55,027 bases of DNA, from NCBI GenBank assembly GCA_009379825.1, contig WHTA01000034.1:1-55027 (forward strand). Reading direction: 5' to 3'. The notes below the pieces were generated by a model. It saw nothing but the letters and a program-made list of their open reading frames with translations. It did not search any database and was not told the DNA's origin. Shown here piece after piece: positions 25,682 through 34,013 of this stretch (its first letter is position 1; the number at the start of each line of letters is the position of its first letter). The DNA is from Streptosporangiales bacterium. Its GTDB lineage: Bacteria; Actinomycetota; Actinomycetes; Streptosporangiales; WHST01. A program made the position numbers and the translations under genes.

Positions 25682-26827
25682 TCAGCCGGCGCGGAGGGCC
25701 GCGGGAATATGCAGAGTTCCGGTTGGTGCGTCATGGTCGGGAGGCAGGAACAGCCGCTGCACCGCCGCACAGACCGACTCGGCGATCGTGTCCCGGAACT
25801 CCGGTAGCCGCAGCCGTTCTCGGTCGCCGGGGTTGGTCAGGTAGCCCGCGTCGATACGTACCGCGGGCATCTTCGTGAGCCGGAGCAGGTCCCAGCTCTT
25901 CGGGTGTGCGCGGCAGTCGAGCAGATCGGTCCTTGCGACCATCTCGCGCAGCACCAGCTCCGCGAACCGTTTCCCTGCCGCGGAGTGCTGGCCGGTCGTC
26001 GGGCTGCCGAAGTAGTACGTGGCGACGCCCGAGGCGGCCGGATTCTCGTGTCCGTCCATGTGCAGCGAGACCACCATGTCCGCGTCCGTCTCGTTCGCGA
26101 ACGTGGCGCGCGTCTGATCGTCCGGGTCACCGTGGCGGCCGCGCGACAGGTACGCCTGCACACCGAGAGCCGTGAGCCTGCCCTCGATCCGTGCGGCGAT
26201 GTCCCACACCAGCTCCGCCTCGGTCACCCCCTCGCAGCCGATGCCAGGATCGGCCGGCCCGTGCCCGGGGTCGATGATCAGCACGCGCCCGGCGTGCTGG
26301 TGCCCGTTCCGGTACAGGCGCGCGGACTCCCAGAGTGCGTGCGGTTGTCCGCCGACGACCGTACGGGCCAACCGGCTGAACGCCTTGAACGTCCGCGGAC
26401 CGCACGTGCCGTCCACCTGCAGCCCGGTATTGCGTTGGAAGTCGCGAAGCGCCGTCTCTGTCTGGGTGCCGAAGAAGCCGTCCGGCTTACCGCAGTTGAA
26501 CCCGAGCTCGAGCAGCCGGCGCTGCAGCTCCCCCACGTCGTCGCCCGTCATCAGGCGGCCGGGACTGTAGAACAGCACCCGGTCGCCGAGCCGCCACCGC
26601 GAGTCCTCGAGCGCGCGGAAGGTCTCCGGCCCGACGATGCCGTCGACGGTGAGGCCGCGGGACTGCTGGAAGTAGCGCACCGCCGTCGCCATGGTCGTGT
26701 CGAAGAACGGCACCGCGTCGTCGGTGGCGGGCTCGTCGGTCAACAGGCCAAGCTCGACCAGCCTCGCGTGTACGGCGCCGACCTTGTCGCCACGTGCGCC
26801 GCGTCCGAACGGGTGGAATGACATCAT
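25682..26827 (-). CDS. cwlM: CwlM-like N-acetylmuramoyl-L-alanine amidase homologue
   Basis: A 381-residue protein with two N-terminal PG_binding_1 domains (about 12-75 and 90-150) and a C-terminal Amidase_3 domain (about 183-365). There is no signal peptide, as in mycobacterial CwlM, which acts in the cytoplasm as a PknB-phosphorylated activator of MurA. The amidase zinc motif DPGHGPADPG and SLHMDGHEN are present, but the usual catalytic Glu near the end (ETGFxSN in active amidases) is Asp in VRIDAGYLTNP. A regulatory rather than hydrolytic role is therefore likely. The neighbourhood (trx genes, sigM, murJ) matches M. tuberculosis. Confidence 0.9.
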   Translation of the reverse strand: MMSFHPFGRGARGDKVGAVHARLVELGLLTDEPATDDAVPFFDTTMATAVRYFQQSRGLTVDGIVGPETFRALEDSRWRLGDRVLFYSPGRLMTGDDVGELQRRLLELGFNCGKPDGFFGTQTETALRDFQRNTGLQVDGTCGPRTFKAFSRLARTVVGGQPHALWESARLYRNGHQHAGRVLIIDPGHGPADPGIGCEGVTEAELVWDIAARIEGRLTALGVQAYLSRGRHGDPDDQTRATFANETDADMVVSLHMDGHENPAASGVATYYFGSPTTGQHSAAGKRFAELVLREMVARTDLLDCRAHPKSWDLLRLTKMPAVRIDAGYLTNPGDRERLRLPEFRDTIAESVCAAVQRLFLPPDHDAPTGTLHIPAALRAG

Positions 26828-26864
26828 CCTGGGTCACCAGTTACTAGGGTGCGGCCTTCCATGG

Positions 26865-27734
26865 TCACATCATGGCCCGGCCGCTATCGACTCTGGTGGC
26901 GACGAAACGCGCTGTCGGCGTGGCGATCGCGGCCTGCGCCTGCACCAACTGGATTTCGTACGCACCGACCCGATGCGTCTCTTCGAGCACGCCATACACG
27001 GCGTTCGCGGTGTCTTCCAGCGACCGCCGCAGGTCCTTCGTCCGCAGCCAATGGGCGAGGAACAACGCTGCGGTCATGTCGCCGGAACCGTCTACGTCCA
27101 GTGGCAGGCGTGGGGTGGTGACTACCCACACCTCATCGTCGGTCGCCGCGAGTAACTCGATCTGGTCGGCGTCGGCGTCCGCGCGGCGCAGGCTGGTGAT
27201 GAGCACCGCCGCCGGTCCTGCCTGCCTGAGCTCCGCCGCCGCCCGGAGAGCGTCCGCCATGGTCCGCACCGGGCGGCCGACGAGGTACTCCAGCTCGAAG
27301 TGGTTGGGCGTCACGATGTCCGCGGCGTGCAACGCCCGGTCGCGCATGAACTCGGGGATCCCCTGGCGTACGTACATGCCTGTGGCGGTGTCGCCCATCA
27401 CCGGGTCGCAGCAGTACAGGGCGTCCGGGTTGGCCGCCCGCACCCGGGCCACGGCGTCGAGCACCACCTCACCGATGGTCACGTCGCCGACGTACCCGGA
27501 CAGTACGGCGTCCACGGTCGGCAGCACCCCGAGGTCCTCGAGGCCGGTCAGCACGTCGGTGAGGTCGGCGGCGGTGAGCACCGGCCCGCGCCACTTCCCG
27601 TAACCGGTGTGGTTCGAGAAGTGCACGGTGATGATCGGCGACACCTCGACGCCGAGCCGCTGCAGCGGGAAGGTGGCCGAGGAGTTGCCTACGTGACCGT
27701 AGGCAACCGAGCTCTGGATGGAGAGAACGTGCAC
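26865..27734 (-). CDS. pdxY: Pyridoxal kinase
   Basis: A 289-residue ribokinase-fold kinase that phosphorylates pyridoxal to PLP in the salvage pathway. It starts MHVLSIQSSVAYGHVGNSSA, the family N-terminus with substrate-binding Ser and the GHVGN turn. CDPVMGD and TPNHFELEYL are present, and the anion-hole/catalytic segment DVDGSGDMTAALFLAHWL carries the catalytic Asp. It is inserted between cwlM and trxA, genes that are adjacent in mycobacteria. A PLP-dependent aminotransferase lies in the same block. Confidence 0.93.
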   Translation of the reverse strand: MHVLSIQSSVAYGHVGNSSATFPLQRLGVEVSPIITVHFSNHTGYGKWRGPVLTAADLTDVLTGLEDLGVLPTVDAVLSGYVGDVTIGEVVLDAVARVRAANPDALYCCDPVMGDTATGMYVRQGIPEFMRDRALHAADIVTPNHFELEYLVGRPVRTMADALRAAAELRQAGPAAVLITSLRRADADADQIELLAATDDEVWVVTTPRLPLDVDGSGDMTAALFLAHWLRTKDLRRSLEDTANAVYGVLEETHRVGAYEIQLVQAQAAIATPTARFVATRVDSGRAMM

Positions 27735-27753
27735 GTCCTGAGCGAGGCGTGGC

Positions 27754-28080
27754 TCAGATGACGTCCTGCAGATCGTTCAACAAGGCGGCCTTCGACTTGG
27801 CGCCGACGATCTGCTTGATGATGTCGCCGTTCTGGAAGACCAGCATGGTCGGGATCGACATCACGCCGTACTGGGTGCTGATCGTCGGGTGCTCGTCGAT
27901 GTTCAGCTTCGCGACGGTCAGCTTGTCGGGGTTCTCTGCGGCGATCTCCTCTAGGATCGGCGAGACCTGGCGGCACGGTCCGCACCATTCGGCCCAGAAG
28001 TCGACGAGTACCGGAGTACTGCTCTGCAGCACCTCGGTCGCGAACGAATCGGCCGTCACGGTCTTGGTCGCGGCTCCCAT
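27754..28080 (-). CDS. trxA: Thioredoxin
   Basis: A 108-residue thioredoxin with the active-site WCGPC at residues 32-36 and the cis-Pro loop SIPTMLVFQNG. It reduces protein disulphides in the cytoplasm using electrons from the reductase encoded 90 bases upstream on the same strand. The start is ATG 28080 with AAGGAG about 11 bases upstream. The adjacency to trxB and the sigM/anti-sigma pair suggests control by thiol or envelope stress. Confidence 0.97.
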   Translation of the reverse strand: MGAATKTVTADSFATEVLQSSTPVLVDFWAEWCGPCRQVSPILEEIAAENPDKLTVAKLNIDEHPTISTQYGVMSIPTMLVFQNGDIIKQIVGAKSKAALLNDLQDVI

Positions 28081-28170
28081 TGGACAGTGAGCTCCTTAAC
28101 TCGAGGTCTGTCGACGCCCTGTACGTCGACCGTAGCGTGTCTGCATCGGCGATCGACGCCACCGGGGTAG

Positions 28171-29112
28171 CTACCCGGCTACCTGTTCAAGTGACGCGAG
28201 ATACCGCTCGGCGTCGATCGCTGCTGCACAGCCGGTGCCCGCGGCCGTGATCGCCTGCCGGTACGTGTGGTCGACCAGGTCGCCACACGCGAAGACACCC
28301 GGCAGGTTCGTCTTGGTGGTCGGTTGCTCGACCAGCGCATACCCTTCGGCGTCCAGGTCCACCTGGCCGCCAAGCAGCTCGCTGCGGGGGATGTGGCCGA
28401 TCGCGACGAAGAGCCCGGTCGCCGGCAGCGTCCGCTCGGCACCGGTCTGGGTGTCCTGCAGCACCACCCCCGTGACCCGGTCGTCGCCGAGGATCTTGCT
28501 GACCGTCGAGTTCCAGGCGAAGCTGATCTTCTCGTTCGCGAACGCCCGCTCCTGCATGATCTTGCTGGCCCGTAGCGTGTCCCGCCGGTGCACGACGGTC
28601 ACCGACTTGGCGAACCTGGTGAGGAACAGCGCCTCCTCCATCGCCGAGTCGCCGCCACCGACGACCACGATGTCCTGCTCGCGGAAGAAGAACCCGTCGC
28701 AGGTCGCGCACCACGAGACGCCGTGCCCGGAGAGCCGCTGCTCGTCCGGGAGGCCGAGCTCCCGGTAGCTCGACCCGGTGGCGAGGATGACGGTGCGGGC
28801 CTGGTACTCCGCGTCCCCGACGAACACCCGCTTGACCTCGCCGGCGAGCTCCACCCTGGTGACGTCGTCCGCGACCAGCTCGGCCCCGAACCGTTCCGCC
28901 TGCTTACGCAGCTGGTCCATCAGGTCGGGACCCATGATGCCGTCAGGGAAGCCCGGGTAGTTCTCCACGTCCGTGGTGTTCATGAGCGCACCGCCCGCGG
29001 TGACCGAGCCTTCCAACACCAGCGGGTTCAGCTGGGCGCGCGACGCGTAGAGCGCCGCGGTGTACCCCGCGGGACCTGAACCGACGATGATCACGTCGCG
29101 AATGTCGCTCAC
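28171..29112 (-). CDS. trxB: Thioredoxin reductase
   Basis: A 313-residue FAD/NADPH flavoprotein. GTG 29112 is preferred because AAGGAGAG stands just upstream. The FAD-binding motif is [20 protein letters not shown], the redox disulphide is [11 protein letters not shown], the NADPH motif is [16 protein letters not shown], and the C-terminal FAD contact is [23 protein letters not shown]. It reduces thioredoxin with NADPH. It lies between the anti-sigma factor and trxA in one orientation, the conserved sigM-rsm-trxB-trxA order. Confidence 0.97.
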   Translation of the reverse strand: MSDIRDVIIVGSGPAGYTAALYASRAQLNPLVLEGSVTAGGALMNTTDVENYPGFPDGIMGPDLMDQLRKQAERFGAELVADDVTRVELAGEVKRVFVGDAEYQARTVILATGSSYRELGLPDEQRLSGHGVSWCATCDGFFFREQDIVVVGGGDSAMEEALFLTRFAKSVTVVHRRDTLRASKIMQERAFANEKISFAWNSTVSKILGDDRVTGVVLQDTQTGAERTLPATGLFVAIGHIPRSELLGGQVDLDAEGYALVEQPTTKTNLPGVFACGDLVDHTYRQAITAAGTGCAAAIDAERYLASLEQVAG

Positions 29113-29211
29113 GAATTGACTCTCCTTGCCGCACAACCCTCTAGCCGGATAACCGATCGTACGGCCGGTGCATTCCTTGGCTGCGGGTGGCAGGCCGGCG
29201 CGTCTGCGAGG

Positions 29212-30069
29212 TCAGGCCTTCGCGACGAACGTGCGGTAGATGACCTGCGCGTCGCCGGCAGTGCAGCCGGGCCCGACAACGGCGACCTCGTACTTGTCGG
29301 CCTCGCCCGCGACGCTCATCACGACGACCGCCGCGGGCTTCTGCTCGAACTCGCCGAGGTCGACGGCGACGATCCGCGACGGCTCCCCGCCGGTGAGCGC
29401 GGCGATGCACTTCTTCAGCTCGGCCGGCTCGGAGAGCCGCTCGATCTCCCCGCTAAGCTGGGCGCTCGCCTGGGGATCCGGGGTGTAGTCGTCGTCCTGC
29501 CGGTCGGCGACCAGCGCCCTGGCCTGGTTGGCCACGCGAGCCTTGGTGTAGTGCCGGCCGGTGATCAGCGGATCATCCTGTTTGGGGGGAATTGCCTGAT
29601 TCGTCTGGCCGTTGTCCGAGCTCTTCTCGGGGCCGCTCTGGGTGGCGAGGTAGCCGCCGAAGAAGGCCAACACGACGACGAGCGCGGCCGCGCCCGCCAG
29701 CAGCTGCGGGCGGGTGGTGAACAGCGAGATGAACCAGGGCCGCTTCCGGGCGGTGGGTGCGTCGCCGCGGCTGAGCTCGGCGCGTTCCTGCTGCGCATGG
29801 GCCAGGCTGGCGTCGATCCGGTCGGCGACGTCCGGCGGCAGCGTGGGTTCGGGCAGCGACGAGAGCATGGACTGCACGGACCGCAGCTGGTCGACGACAC
29901 CGCTGCACTCGGTGCACCACTCCACATGGGCACGGACGTGCGCGTCCCGAGCGCCTTCCAACACGCCCTCGGCGTGGTCGGCGAGTGTGTCGGTATCGAA
30001 GTGGTCAGACATGTCACCGTATTCGGTGGGTGTGTTCCGGTGTGGAGGCCCACCGTGTTGATCGGTCAC
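29212..30069 (-). CDS. Zinc-binding anti-sigma factor for SigM
   Basis: A 285-residue membrane anti-sigma factor. The N-terminal ZAS domain has the HxxxCxxC motif in HVEWCTEC. A single membrane helix follows at about residues 122-146 (LLAGAAALVVVLAFFGGYLA), and the remaining 135 residues would be extracellular, with two Cys. GTG 30069 has GAGGGAGA upstream; an internal ATG at 30012 would give 266 residues. It should bind and silence the sigma factor encoded just upstream and release it on redox or envelope signals. Confidence 0.88.
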   Translation of the reverse strand: MTDQHGGPPHRNTPTEYGDMSDHFDTDTLADHAEGVLEGARDAHVRAHVEWCTECSGVVDQLRSVQSMLSSLPEPTLPPDVADRIDASLAHAQQERAELSRGDAPTARKRPWFISLFTTRPQLLAGAAALVVVLAFFGGYLATQSGPEKSSDNGQTNQAIPPKQDDPLITGRHYTKARVANQARALVADRQDDDYTPDPQASAQLSGEIERLSEPAELKKCIAALTGGEPSRIVAVDLGEFEQKPAAVVVMSVAGEADKYEVAVVGPGCTAGDAQVIYRTFVAKA

Positions 30070-30149
30070 GGTTCTCCCTCACCCCCTTTCGTCGCCTATC
30101 GCGTACGACGTCCTTGCGGTCGCACCTGGTTCCGTCCATCTGCCTGCGG

Positions 30150-30728
30150 TTATGCACTGTCTTTGAGATGTCCGAGCAGCGGCAGCAAGCGGGCCCTCCC
30201 CCGCGCGCACCGGCTCTTGATCGTGCCCGGCGCGCAGTCCAGGACCCTGGCCGCGTCGTCTACCGAGTATCCCTGCATATCGACGAGAACGAGGGCCGCC
30301 CGTTGCTCGAACGGCAACGCGTTGAGCGCCGTCTGGACCTCCATGGCGAGCTCCTTCGCCACTGCGGGGTCCGGCCGGGAGATGCTCTCCGGCGCGGCGC
30401 CGACCTCCTGGGTCTCGTACTCGGGCAGCGGCTGGGTGGGACGGGCCGACCGCCTGCGCATCCGGTCGACACAGGCGTTGACCACGATCCGGTGCAGCCA
30501 GGTGGTGACGGCGGCGTCCCCACGGAAGGTGTGCGCCCGGCGGAACGCCGACAGCAGTGCGTCCTGCAGCGCGTCCGCCGCCTCCTCCCGGTCGCCCAGG
30601 GTGCGGAGCGCGACCGCCCACAGCCGGTCCCGGTGACGTCGGCAGATGACGCTGAAGGCTTGCGGGTCACCGTCGACGTGGAGGCGTAGCAGCTCTGCGT
30701 CAGGGAGCTCCTCGCTGTTAGCTGGCAC
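30150..30728 (-). CDS. sigM: ECF sigma factor SigM
   Basis: A 192-residue extracytoplasmic-function sigma factor. Region 2 has GDPQAFSVICRRHRDRLWAVALRTLGDREEAADALQDALLSAFRRAHTF; region 4 has LPFEQRAALVLVDMQGYSVDDAARVLDCAPGTIKSRCARGRARL, shown here from about residue 140 to 180. The start is GTG 30728; the open frame further upstream is the shadow of the pseudokinase gene. It lies 13 bases after the pseudokinase and 80 bases before its anti-sigma factor. In M. tuberculosis the equivalent SigM responds to envelope conditions; regulon here is unknown. Confidence 0.93.
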   Translation of the reverse strand: MPANSEELPDAELLRLHVDGDPQAFSVICRRHRDRLWAVALRTLGDREEAADALQDALLSAFRRAHTFRGDAAVTTWLHRIVVNACVDRMRRRSARPTQPLPEYETQEVGAAPESISRPDPAVAKELAMEVQTALNALPFEQRAALVLVDMQGYSVDDAARVLDCAPGTIKSRCARGRARLLPLLGHLKDSA

Positions 30729-30741
30729 GCTACTCACTCGA

Positions 30742-32244
30742 CTAGGGGGCTGGACGGAACGTGGCTTCGCCGATGCCCGCCCGGTAGCCCTCGCTCGTGT
30801 TGGGGAGCTCAGTGAACCACACGAGCCAGTACCTCGCCTTTTCGTCACCCTTCTTCGGCTGCAGCTCGACCCGCTCATCGTCCGCCGAGCCCTTGGCGAC
30901 GACGTCGAAGTCGTCGACCGACGAGCCGGTCGAGTTCGAGCTGCGCAGCTCCAGCTGCGCGCCGGCGTCGGGCATACGGAGGAGGACGGAGTCGACCTTC
31001 TTGGGGGAACCGAGGTCGAAGACGACACCGACGCCGGGCTTGAGGTTGCCGAACGCCGACGAGTTGTACCTGTCGCTGTACCAGACCGTGCGCGGCGTGC
31101 CGTCGTGCATCCTGGCGACGTTCTCGTTGTGCTCCACGCCGTCGCCGAGCGGGTCGAACGCCTCCGCCGACACCACGGGGATCTGCCGCTTGCCGGCCGG
31201 CGTCGCGCTGTCCGACGGCGCGCTTGAGGTCGCGCTCGGCTCTCCCGACGGGCCGCCGGTGAAGCCGGCGAGGCCGAACCGCAGCCCGCCCACCGCGAGT
31301 ACCGCGACCAGCGCGATGCCGGCCGGGATGGCGAACAGCGCGCCGCGCCGGCGGCGCTGCGCGCGGGCCGCCTGCTGACCGGTGAACGGCGTGCCGGCGA
31401 CCGCGGGGATCCGGTCGGTGGCCGGGGCCTGGTTGGTAGCTGGTTGTGGCTGCGTGTCGCCGAAGAGGTCCAACGGCGTCGGGTCGGGGAAGTCGGCGAG
31501 CGCCTCCGCGACGGCCGCGGGCGTGGCGAGCGGGGCGAGGCCGCGGCGGCTGTGCTGGCTCACCGCGCGGTCGGTAGTCGCGTCCAGGTCGAGCGGCACC
31601 CCGGCGCGTACCTGCCGCGGGCTCACCGGAGCACCGTCGCCGTTCAACGGTGCGGCGGCCAGGTTGCCGGTTTCGCCGAACGGCCAGCGCGCGGTCAGGG
31701 CCGCGTACAGCAGGGCGCCGAGGCCCTCGGCGTCGGTGCGGGCCGGGTCGTCGCTGACGGAGCCGTCGAGCGCGGCGTCGGTGCCCACGCCGGTGAGCTT
31801 GACCCCGCCGGCGGAGGTCCAGACCAGGTTGTCGGGAGTCAGCCGCAGGTGTGAGACGGCCATCCGGTGCGCCTCGGTGAGCGCCTCGGCGGCCTCGCCG
31901 ACCAACGCGCCGGCGCGGTCCGGGTGCAGCGGGCCGGATTCGGCGAGCAGATCACGCAGGCTGCGGCCGGACACCCACTCGGTGATGACGTACGTGTTGT
32001 CCTCGAAGTTCGCGGTGTCGTAGACCTGCGCGATCCGGGAGTCGCGGATACGTGCCGCGCGCCGGGCCGCGGTGAGTATGCGCGCGGTCTCCGGGGCCTC
32101 CGAGGGCATTACCATGATGCTCACCGTGCGAGCCAGCACGGTGTCCATGCCACGCCAGAGGGCAGCGCAACGTTGCTCGCCGACCGGCTCGTCGAGACGG
32201 TACCGGTCGTCGAGCACGTATCCCTGTTCGAGGCGTGCCGTCAC
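30742..32244 (-). CDS. Membrane-anchored pseudokinase of the MurJ system
   Basis: A 500-residue protein with a kinase-like domain (about 10-255), a membrane helix (about 305-330) and an extracellular galactose-binding-like beta domain (about 355-490). Catalytic residues are missing: the VAIK lysine region reads SIMVMPS, HRD is HLRLTPDN, and DFG is replaced by TGVGTDA. It corresponds to the C-terminal half of the M. tuberculosis MviN (Rv3910) fusion, where the phosphorylated pseudokinase recruits FhaA to control lipid II flipping. Here it is a separate gene just downstream of murJ. Confidence 0.88.
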   Translation of the reverse strand: MTARLEQGYVLDDRYRLDEPVGEQRCAALWRGMDTVLARTVSIMVMPSEAPETARILTAARRAARIRDSRIAQVYDTANFEDNTYVITEWVSGRSLRDLLAESGPLHPDRAGALVGEAAEALTEAHRMAVSHLRLTPDNLVWTSAGGVKLTGVGTDAALDGSVSDDPARTDAEGLGALLYAALTARWPFGETGNLAAAPLNGDGAPVSPRQVRAGVPLDLDATTDRAVSQHSRRGLAPLATPAAVAEALADFPDPTPLDLFGDTQPQPATNQAPATDRIPAVAGTPFTGQQAARAQRRRRGALFAIPAGIALVAVLAVGGLRFGLAGFTGGPSGEPSATSSAPSDSATPAGKRQIPVVSAEAFDPLGDGVEHNENVARMHDGTPRTVWYSDRYNSSAFGNLKPGVGVVFDLGSPKKVDSVLLRMPDAGAQLELRSSNSTGSSVDDFDVVAKGSADDERVELQPKKGDEKARYWLVWFTELPNTSEGYRAGIGEATFRPAP

Positions 32245-32339
32245 GTAACCCGCAAATCCTTCCCCGTTCTTGGGTCAGGCAGCCCCATGGTAGTTCTCCC
32301 CGACCGATGAGACACGCCTGGGCGGTCTCCCCGCCGACC

Positions 32340-34013
32340 TTACCTGCCTCGGCCGATTCGATCCCGGAATGTGCCTGCGAGGGTTTGTACTTCAGTGACG
32401 CGCAGTACCCGCGCGAGGATGACGAAGCCGAGCAGAATTATCGAGCCGCCCGCCACGACTGCGACGGCGCCGCCGAGCGAGTGCCTGCCGACCGCTGCGG
32501 TGATGCCGGTGGCGGCGAACCAGGCCACCACGGCCGCCGGTGCCGCCGCGGTGACCATCCGGGCCAGCGAGCCGAGGATCTTCCTGGCGTCCACGCCGCC
32601 GAGCCGCCGGCTGAGGATGTGCGCGGCCAGCACGGTGTTCACCAGGTAGCCGAGCCCGTACGACAGCGCGAGCATGATGACCACGTACCGCAGCGGGAGC
32701 ACCAGGTAGCCGATCGCGCCGATGGCGATGGTGCTCAGCGTGCCGACGAGGTTCACCAGTGCGGGCGTACGGGTGTCCTGGAGCGCGTAGAACACCCGGA
32801 GCAGCAGCTGGAAGATGCTGAACGGCACCAGGCCGAGTGCGAAGGCGGCGAGCACCAGGCCGGTGTAGCCGGCGTTGCCCGCCGTGTAGTGCCCGTGGTT
32901 GAAGATGGTGAGCCCGATCGGCTCGCCGAGCGCGATCATCGCGGCGGCGGCGGGGACGATAAGCGCCGCCGATAGCCGGACACCCGTGGACAAATCATCT
33001 CGTACGAGATGAAACATCTCATCTGCCGCATGTGAGCTCATTCTCGGTAGCAGCGCGGTGATCACCGAGACGGCCGCGATGGCGTGCGGCAACGCGAAGA
33101 CCGTGAAGGCGTTCTGGTACGGGGTGTACCCGTAGTTGATGGCGCTGTCGTCGGGCAGCGCGCGGTCGACGGCGCCGGCGATGTTCGTCACCACGAACAG
33201 CTGGGCCAGGTTGCTGAGGACGAACACGATCGTCCAGGTGCCCATCCGGCCGATCGCGCCCAGCCCGAGCTTGCCGAAGCCCAGCCGGGGCCGCGGCCGG
33301 AAGCCGGCGCGCCACAGCGGCGGGATGAATGCAAGTGTCTGCACGACGATGCCCGCCGATGTGCCGATGCCGAGCAGGGCGGTCTCGCCCGGCGTGATGG
33401 TCTGCGGTGTCGGCTGGCCGTGCACGACGTACGCGAAGACGAGCCCGGTCGTGATGACCGTGAGGTTATTCAGCACCGGCACCCACATCGGTGCGGCGAA
33501 CCGGCGCCTGGACTGCAGGACGGCGATGAGGACCGCGCCGATGCCGAGGAACAGGATCTGCGGCAGCAGGTAGCGCAGGAACGCGATCCCGACCTCGCGC
33601 TGGTCGCCGGCCATCCGGTTGGCGATGAGGCTCATGATGGCCGGCGCGCCGACCACGCTCAGGACGGCGAGCCCGAGCAGCACGAGCGCGACGAGGGTCA
33701 GCAGCCGCTGCGCGTACACGGTGCCCTCGTCCAGGCTGCGCTTGTTCGCGCGGACGAACAGCGGCACGAGCACTGCGGAGAGCACGCCGCCGAGGAACAG
33801 CTCGTAGATCGAGTACGGGGCGTTGTTCGCCGTGTTGTACGCGTTGGACAGCGGGCCGCTGCCGAGCGCCGCCATGATGACGACCACGCGGAGGAAGCCG
33901 GTGACCCGGGAGACGACGGTGCCGGCGGCCATCACCGCGCTGGACTTCAGCAGGCTCCCCGTGTTGTCGACCGACGACTCGGCGGCGTCGCCCGGGGACT
34001 CCTGTGCGGTCAT
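32340..34013 (-). CDS. murJ: Lipid II flippase MurJ
   Basis: A 557-residue MVF/MurJ transporter of the MOP superfamily with about 14 membrane segments. It starts after a short polar N-terminus with SAVMAAGTVVSRVTGFLRVVV, the family's first helix, with the conserved Arg. NAYNTANNAPYSIYELFLGGVLSAVLVPLFVR is the typical loop 1-TM2 region. It flips lipid II across the membrane for peptidoglycan synthesis. The ATG overlaps the DUF6049 stop by four bases (34010-34013). Unlike M. tuberculosis, the pseudokinase is not fused to it. Confidence 0.95.
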   Translation of the reverse strand: MTAQESPGDAAESSVDNTGSLLKSSAVMAAGTVVSRVTGFLRVVVIMAALGSGPLSNAYNTANNAPYSIYELFLGGVLSAVLVPLFVRANKRSLDEGTVYAQRLLTLVALVLLGLAVLSVVGAPAIMSLIANRMAGDQREVGIAFLRYLLPQILFLGIGAVLIAVLQSRRRFAAPMWVPVLNNLTVITTGLVFAYVVHGQPTPQTITPGETALLGIGTSAGIVVQTLAFIPPLWRAGFRPRPRLGFGKLGLGAIGRMGTWTIVFVLSNLAQLFVVTNIAGAVDRALPDDSAINYGYTPYQNAFTVFALPHAIAAVSVITALLPRMSSHAADEMFHLVRDDLSTGVRLSAALIVPAAAAMIALGEPIGLTIFNHGHYTAGNAGYTGLVLAAFALGLVPFSIFQLLLRVFYALQDTRTPALVNLVGTLSTIAIGAIGYLVLPLRYVVIMLALSYGLGYLVNTVLAAHILSRRLGGVDARKILGSLARMVTAAAPAAVVAWFAATGITAAVGRHSLGGAVAVVAGGSIILLGFVILARVLRVTEVQTLAGTFRDRIGRGR

